NCBI GenBank assembly: GCA_015501055.1
Contig: JADNYV010000321.1
Coordinates: 1 to 38,777, forward strand
Origin: Mucidula mucida
Taxonomy: Eukaryota > Basidiomycota > Agaricomycetes > Agaricales > Physalacriaceae
Length of the DNA stretch: 38,777 nucleotides
Reading direction: 5' to 3'
Every line of letters begins with the position of its first letter. The stretch's first letter is position 1. The notes under the pieces are model-generated. The model saw nothing but the letters and a program-made list of their open reading frames with translations, was not told where the DNA came from and did no database searches. The position numbers and the translations under genes are program-made. Below are positions 31,752-38,777 of the stretch, piece after piece.

Positions 31752-32464
31752 GATGGTTCACCGTAACCAGCTAGGAGGCCTTCTATTTATCAAGCCGACA
31801 GCTTGGGAAAATCAGCCGTCAGGAATGCTTCTCGTTGACGAAAGACCCTTCCACATGCTGCTACAGTATATCCGGGGTACAACCGTGATACCGAGCTAGC
31901 GAATCATCAAGAACTCCACGCGCAAGGTTTGAATTGACTCCCTTGGCGTTATAGCACGCGATTTCAGGATTCTGCACGCGCCTGACCGACTCTTCCCGCA
32001 TCAGATTTTCTGGCAGCTTGGTAGCGCCTTCCCTGAAGAAGACAACAGCGCTCATCCTACGCGGGATGCCGCTGGTGATCGTCATGATGGTCGAAGGAAG
32101 AGAACGAGCGACGCGTCGCGATTTGTCACTGATCGGCGCTTTTCAAAAGTTGAAGTGAACATTGTCTATATACGGTACTAAGGTCTCATCCTGATAATGA
32201 TTTATATCTACAACACTTGGACCATACCGCCAAATTCAGTCCGGGGGCACATCATCACAAATTTGCCTCATACGCGCCGAAAATCGTATATGCCGTTCAA
32301 CACGCAACCCCTAAGACCACGGCCACTTCGCGCGTCTTCTCTAGTGTACCCCCGCCTAAACCCGACAGGGGAAAATGAATGCGAGATATTTTAGGAGAGG
32401 CGTGAAGGATACAAAGCTTTTGTAACAGAAAGCACATACAATAACAATACACACACAACGTAGA
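31752..32464. other. Intergenic region between S41 peptidase and CFT1
   Basis: About 710 bp. A 74-codon minus-strand frame (31861-32085) starting M-T-I-T-S-G-I is not recognised and has no supporting signals. A TATATA near 32168 is too far from the S41 start to assign. Confidence 0.5.
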
Positions 32465-35400
32465 TCACCAAGCCGAGCCCTGCGTGAGAGATATCCAGTC
32501 ACTCAATACCACCGACCTCTCCGTGCCAATCTGGCGCGTCATCTCAATCTGACGCGTCGTCGACAGAGAGGCAAATTGCGATATCAAGTTGCCGTCTAGT
32601 GCACCCTTACTCAGCGGTCTCGAAACAAAATCATTACGGACGATTCTACGACCAGGCGAATGAGACGACGACAAGCAATTTAACGGGAATCTAAACGCAC
32701 CGGAAGACTTTGGGATTTAGCGCCGCGGTGTGCTGAATGTTCCTTGTCAATTGACCTTGGAGTAGTTCTAGTCGCTTTGACACGGCTTCGTCCACTGGTA
32801 TTAGACAAGCGATAGACCCGTTGGTGGCGCCTAGTACTATTAGACGGCAACGTGTAGAGAAAAACTGCATGACATACCGTAGACCAGTTTAGTCTGTGGT
32901 ATGAGTGCGTCCTGTTGGCGAAGAGCGATCATCGCAGAGGTCCGATACTCAGCATGAGTCAAATATTCAGTCCGGAGCAGAAGGGCAGTTCCGTCCCGCG
33001 ATTCGGGATCTGCGGTACTAGGTCAGAGGCAGTATCGTAGTCAGCCAAGTCTGCGTACCAGTAGGATTATAGTCGTATATCCGTACGACACCTTCCTCAT
33101 CGCACGTCACAATCGAGAGCTCTTCCTCTTGAAAAAAGAAATCCACATTCGTAACGCATACCCGATTTAAATCTTTCCCCAGCACAACCAACTTGTACGG
33201 GTCCTCCTACAAAACAAGAAGGTGAGAAGACATCCAATACGCCATCATACCACAAACCTGAAATGCGACGAAGAAAACACTCTTCACCGCGTCGCCAACG
33301 AGCAGCAAGTTCTTGACAGACCGCAGCGACGTGACATACACTCCTACATCCAAAAATGCGACACCCACGAGGCGCTCGTCAGCGTCGAACGCACGTACGA
33401 AGATCTGGCGGTGGACCGTTGAATTTACGTTAGGCAACAGCAAGGCAGACAGACCTTTTGCCCCATAGATGAAACCAAATACCCTTCAAACCCACACAGA
33501 GCCGTCACCGGACCTTTCGCGTCGTCACGACACAACAGCTTGAGCTTGTACCACCGCTTGGGAGCCGACGCCGATGAGTGATCAGGCACAACCTCCACAA
33601 TGTCGAAGATATAGGTCTATACAATTCGGATATGAGTTCAGATCACAGCCCAGGATATGTCTCTTACGCAGCCCTTCGTGGCGAGATCTTCGCCACGGTT
33701 AATACTAGTCCCAACGGCAATGAACGTCTTTATGCCCGTCTCCGTGCTGGACGTCTCTAATGTGACGCACTCAACAGCGGTCACAAATTCATTTGAGGCA
33801 AACTCGAAGCTGCCCAAGCCATGAGTCGCGTCGGGTGACACGCAGCGAGGAAGGTGCTTACCCGTCCATCGTCACCCAAACGTCTGGCGAAATGAGCTCG
33901 AGGGTCGAGCACTCCGCCATGGGGTAGCTCACATTAGGAGCTGCAGTCAAACACGTTCATTAGCCCCCCACACACCAACATAGAAACCCCAGATCACTCA
34001 CCATCAGGCTCCCAAAGCCTGTTCCCGTCCTCATCAAATGAGGCAAACGTAGCCTCGAGGGTCGACGCCGCAACAATCAAGGACGTCGATGGCTCAAACA
34101 GGATGTTGGAGTAGTGCCGCCCACGGGGAATGAATCGAGATGGTAGCGGACCGTCAAAGTGGAAATTCGGCATCCACTCGAGGAGGCTCTGGCCCTGAAA
34201 CAGGAAGATGCAATGAGTTACAAGTGGAGAGCTACACGCCCTCACGCACCTCTTCGGAGTACAGCAGGAAATCGCCTTTCGAGTCCCAAAGGGAACATGG
34301 TGTGAAAGCATGCACAACGCCGTGGCCGGATGGGTATAGTTGTACGCCACCTTTGTCGGAGGAAATGATCCAACTCGGGTTATCGCCAGTGAAGAAGACG
34401 CCTGTGTACGTCGCTCCAGAAGTTCGTGTTGTATTAAACGGAATGAATGAACGTGATATCCTCTTCTGCTCTGCGATTATGCTCTTCTCCGTCTCGTCTG
34501 GCCGTTGTATTTCGAATGCCTTTGAGAGCACCTTGACAAACTTGATGTTCACAGTAGACGGTCTAGGTGTTGCCGGCGGCTCCAAGGCTGAACCAGCGGG
34601 AAGGATTTGGTAAATCGCCATCTGCCCGCATCGCAAGAACACCTTGATGGATGTATGTGCATTAGAAGAAAGCTAGCCAATCGGTAAAAACACTCACAAA
34701 TAGATGCATCTCAGGTGATGTCTCCCCCAGAGGTGCTACCAAGATCTGTTCAATGTCTAAATCCTGAGGTTTTCTGGGAGGATCTTGAGGTGTCGACAGC
34801 GAAACTGGACTGTGCGAGTCCGTCACTACTGTCTGCAGAGTCGCAAACGCTTCAGTAGAAAACACCAACTGAAGCTTCGGAAGAGACCAGATCTGTAGAA
34901 AGTTCAGCTTTGAGTAGGTTGCGACGAGAATGACAATTCAACCTCGACGACGCCTTGTGGTCGGACTAGTACCAACCACTGAGAACGCGTAGGCGGACCC
35001 ATGACGTTCTGTAATGTCGTGGTAACTTTTTCGCTAACGGCGCTGTTCGGTACCGCAGTTGTCTCCAAAGCGTTCAGCATCAGGCCCGTATGATCAGTGA
35101 AGAAACCTCCAGCTAAATATTTGGATGTCTATCACGTATGAAAGGTAAGAATTCACTAAAAAACTGAAGATTGTTGACCGACCTTGTCACCCATTGGAGA
35201 CATATCCTTACGTCGTATCTTGCCCCGGTCGGTTTCAATGAAAAGCCCAATGGTATCATCATCTCGAACTATCAGGACGAAAGGATCTGCGATACTGCAC
35301 GCCCGTATTTTTGGTCTTGGTCCGGTCGCGTCTACATCTTTTATGCATTGCCTTTCAGTGCCATCTAGATTGAGGCGTTGGTAAGAGCCGTTTAACGGGA

Positions 35401-37834
35401 GCGTTGCGGAAGCACTAACCAGGTTCCAACACGCGAATAGCACCGGTCATAACATGTAATATCGCTGTCCTTTGGAAGAATGTGCCAGCGCCGACTGTCG
35501 TCCCCGGTATCCGTGTTATGATATTTACATCGCTCTTCACTGAGCGAACAGCAATCTTCGAGGAGGCGATAAGTGGCTAAGTAGTTACCGATCGAAAAAA
35601 ACGCACTCTAGATACACCAGGAGACGGTATCGCATCCGTGCTGATGATAAGAGTATCGTGTTCTGGTTGATATGGATTCGAAGATCGTTCAAATGAGGCA
35701 CCGCCCGACTTTACAGGCTGTCGAATTGGTAGCGACCACATCCCGCGCAAACCGCCGATAGCGTGAAGTTTACCTTTCTTCTTTGACGGAAGATCGCGCT
35801 GAAGGTATATCGTTCATGAGGCTGTTTCTCTTTTCAATAAACTAACTGTTACCTGGAATAGTGTGAAGCCTCCCATGTGACCGGCGCCAGTCGCTGTAAC
35901 GAGTTCAGCAACATTCCGTTCCTACAGAATTAACGTCAGGATAACGCTAGTTTCAATTAGCGTGTACTGACACCGTTCCGAGATAGTGAAAACACGAGAT
36001 CCGAAACTGGCCCATAGGCAGGCAGTGAATCACATAGCGATAGTTGCAACACTGTTCGAGTTTGCTTGGGAACTCCGTTCGTAGCAGTACCGTTTGTCAT
36101 CTGAGTTTCTTGTACCGTGGATGGTCCGTAGATATCTACGCTCCCATCAATAAAAGCAGCAAAGAGATATCAAAACCACCGCACCTTCATCATCATCCAG
36201 ATCCATCATCTGTGCTGGTTTGACGACTGCCGTTGTGGCGTCACCCATTACAGCATCTTCCTCGTCAATCTCTTCTTCGACTTTGGCGGACCGAACGAGT
36301 ACCGACGGTCCAACAGCACTACCAACAAGCAGCAGGTCATTTTCTCCTAACTTCTGGACAACACTTGGGATCGCCGTCTGCGCGAGGGGCGGCCCCATCA
36401 CCAATTTAGAGACAACCCTTCCTTCCGCAACAACGTCCACAGGATACACTATACCGTCCTTGAGGATGAGGAGAAATGTTTTATCGTCTACGAAGACCGA
36501 ACGGGACCCCTCCAATACCAGATCGCACTTTTCTTGGTCCGGCGGGACGGTATATGGGAGGTCACTCATCCTGGAAGCCCATCCATTCACAGGGAGGGTG
36601 ACGCGCCGTCCAGCCTGATCGACATAAATGATCGCATTGCTGGAGATGATGATCACACCACCGAGTTCACTGGAGCAAGGCAGGAGGGATATACAGTCGT
36701 GGGGGAGGCCGTCTATGGACGCGATTATAGGGAAATTTTGAGAATAGATGTCAAGAGTGAACATGATGACTCTGAATGTATCCTTGAACTCTTTGAGCCG
36801 CCCTGTCCATGTTTCTTGCGCCTGGAACAGGACAGCCATGATGGGGTTGTGGAAGCCGGGGAGAAAGGCAAAGTCAGCGACGTGTTTGATACTCTTGTCC
36901 ACTGACACGGGGAGGTCAAGAATGAAGCTGGGCGAGTACGGTATCACCCTGGCATTGGTTTGGTCCTGGTCCACGTCCATATCGGCATGGGACTGGTAGA
37001 ACGGAAGTATAGCGATTGAGTCCTTGGGAAGAGAAAGTGCTGCACACTTTGAATGTGGTTCAACTCGAAGTTGAGCGCGAAAGAGCGCGACGTCGGCGTT
37101 CATCTGCAGAGTCTATTAGCACTGTAGAGCAGGTGGTATTGACGCGTACCACTTGTGGTGCTCGTTCGTATGTGTGAATAGAAACCGTGATGAGGTCGTG
37201 CGTCTCGTCTGACCATTCCAAAAGGGCGAGCTGTTTGTTTCTCGTCTCTTTGTGCTGTTATCAACGATGAATACACGCACCTTGGCATCTCTGAACGATA
37301 CAAGCAGACGGTCCAGCTTGTCCTCCAACGAGGACACGACCTTGACGCATGCCATGCCAGTGACGATTCCATGCAGACGGTGCTCGCGGAGAAAGTAGAA
37401 CTTGGTAACGGTGGGCACACTTGCCTTTTCGTTGGTTGACTGAAGACACAGGTCAGTGTGTGAACACCAAACATTGAATTCATGCAAGTAATGTACACAA
37501 GCATATTCGAATGAATCACCTTGGCTATATTCACATATCCATCTCCTTCCATCGACGTTTCTCCTTCCACCGACTCTGTATCCTTGCGAGTTTTGCCTTT
37601 CCGCTCCCTCTCCTCCTCGTATTGCCCAGAGACCTGTGCCAGTTCCTCCCTGACCTCGAAGATGCGCAGAATGTTGGATCTGGCAACGACCACATTACAG
37701 AGCACTCTTGCCGCAAGTTCGTGGCGCGCAGAAACTGGCACCGCCGGGTCCTTTATAGTGGAATGGGTTAATTTGAGGCTGGCAAGGAATTCGACGCCAC
37801 TGGGCGGGACAAGTTCCTGGTGTAGGGCATGCAT
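32465..37834 (-). CDS. CFT1: Cleavage and polyadenylation specificity factor subunit A (CPSF160)
   Basis: Large nuclear scaffold of the mRNA 3'-end cleavage and polyadenylation complex that helps recognise the poly(A) signal. Start chosen at M-H-A-L-H-Q-E-L-V-P-P-S-G-V-E-F (37834), which matches the family N terminus; the frame open upstream is leader. Landmarks in order: R-V-L-C-N-V-V-V-A-R-S-N, L-E-D-K-L-D-R-L-L-V-S-F-R-D-A-K, N-V-A-E-L-V-T-A-T-G-A-G-H-M-G-G-F, L-R-G-M-W-S-L-P-I-R-Q, V-G-A-G-T-F-F-Q-R-T, and the C-terminal L-D-G-N-L-I-S-Q-F then W-I-S-L-T-Q-G-S-A-W. Many short introns; those read keep frame and no lesion was seen. MMS1-N and CPSF-A regions are expected from the family. Single-copy in this window. 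Confidence 0.95.
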
Positions 37835-38777
37835 CACTACGCAAGGCCAACACCGTCCAGCGTCTAAGAAGAAGTGAGAAAAGAGGGTGATATACGCGCT
37901 CAAGTGCTCGAATTTGTCAAGGAACTCGGTCGGCACGGTCCGCCATAGTTTAAATCGGAGCTTGTACTCAACCGGCTTATGCCGTCGATTGAACGATCGT
38001 CCTTGCAACACGATTCCTCGTTGTACACTCGTACATTATCAGTGCTGAAGCAATGATGTTCCAATGTTGCATTTCCTCTTTTCCGAGGCATCCACCTCTG
38101 ACGCCCGAGGGTACTCAATGTGGTTCGTGCTCTCTTCTTCAACTATATCATCTCATCGACTCTTGCACTGCGTAGATAACTGACGCTCATGTTTGAGATT
38201 TAAACGAAGGGGTATCTTTCCCTATGTCCATTTGCTCCCCCGAAATGCTTCTTGCCGATGCGCTAGCCAGTCTGCACTGTGTTTCAGATATTGTCGCTAA
38301 AATCCGACTCTGCAGCTCCCTATAAAACTAGCACCACACTCATCGTGGGACTCGGAGCGCAGTCTTGCAAGTTGCCGCAAGTGGGTCCCAGCATCGGGTT
38401 TCCGCGCATGAATCTGCAATAAGCTCCAGCATGATCGGCCCTCTTGAGTTTGTTGATCGAACACCTCGCGTCTCGTAGCAAGGTGAACTCGTGGAGGTAG
38501 CGCGATCCAAGTATTCCGCATGCCGCTGACATACTATAAATTCCTCGGTGGCCTGCTCCCGTTTCGGTCGAGTTCCACCCATGTTCTCCTCGACGCCCGC
38601 CGTCTCCAGAAGCCGACAATCCCCTAGTCCAGTCAAGGTAGGTCATTCGTGGCGTATCATCGTTGCGCTGACCTACGTTCGCGTAGATGCCCCGACCCTT
38701 TTCGGTCAGTATCTTCAAAGGTCCGACATTAGCAGCCTCGCAAGGGCCCGTGAACTCCAAGTTTGGCGCCCCGCCTA
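37835..38777. other. CFT1 upstream region to window end; no gene assigned
   Basis: Open frames on the minus strand (38320-38760 and overlapping) contain P-L-K-I-L-T-E-K-G-R-G-I-Y-A-N, which faintly recalls the start of SET domains, but the following sequence does not continue the domain in any frame or with any splice I tried. It may be a fragment or chance. Otherwise nothing recognised. Confidence 0.4.

Noticed and set aside
31861..32085. 74-codon frame upstream of the S41 peptidase.
   Set aside because: Not recognised and without promoter or splice signals.
38320..38777. SET-domain-like start (P-L-K-I-L-T-E-K-G-R-G-I-Y-A-N) on the minus strand.
   Set aside because: No continuation of the domain in any frame or plausible splice; too short to call.
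1..38777. CRISPR array, rRNA, tRNA or a biosynthetic gene cluster.
   Set aside because: No regularly spaced repeats, no RNA-gene sequence recognised, and no backbone synthase or clustered tailoring genes.

Overview
The window is fungal nuclear DNA, most likely from an agaricomycete basidiomycete. Almost every gene is split by many introns of about 45-75 bp with GT/AG ends. The gene set also fits: a 17-exon laccase, a GH79 glycoside hydrolase, a fungal S41 peptidase, the short BTB/POZ family, and the housekeeping genes CFT1, HOM6 and KGD2. All identifications come from reading translations and splice sites by eye; no database search was possible.

The dominant structure is a very large imperfect inverted repeat. 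The left arm (1-12183) and right arm (18543-29082) carry the same genes in mirror order: the 3' end of an S41 peptidase, a short-chain dehydrogenase (SDR), BTB/POZ gene(s), a laccase, and two diverged tandem copies of an unassigned transcription unit (A and B). The 6.36 kb spacer (12184-18542) holds three single-copy genes: homoserine dehydrogenase (HOM6), a secreted GH79 enzyme, and the 2-oxoglutarate dehydrogenase E2 subunit (KGD2). Beyond the right arm lie the rest of the S41 peptidase and an apparently complete CFT1 (CPSF160). The first 31 bases are the last codons of a second S41 copy, so the repeat continues past the left edge of the window.

The arms are mostly near-identical but not clones. 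They differ by scattered substitutions, small indels, two short patches of strong divergence, and a 1717-bp length difference. The left arm has a tandem duplication (two BTB copies with a broken SDR 3' fragment between them); the right arm has one BTB copy that is a mosaic of the two left copies, with the join confined to about 17 bp. All three BTB copies are damaged near the C terminus, each by a different lesion. Both laccases read as intact 515-residue enzymes, with an unusual copper-ligand region ([12 protein letters not shown]).

Two explanations stay open: a genuine palindromic segmental duplication with ongoing exchange between arms, or two haplotypes of a dikaryon joined head to head by the assembler. 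The sequence alone cannot decide. The spacer genes serve primary metabolism (threonine/methionine synthesis, TCA cycle) plus one secreted glycosidase. The arm genes are accessory (laccase, SDR, BTB). I see no pathway linking them and no biosynthetic cluster, CRISPR array, rRNA or tRNA.
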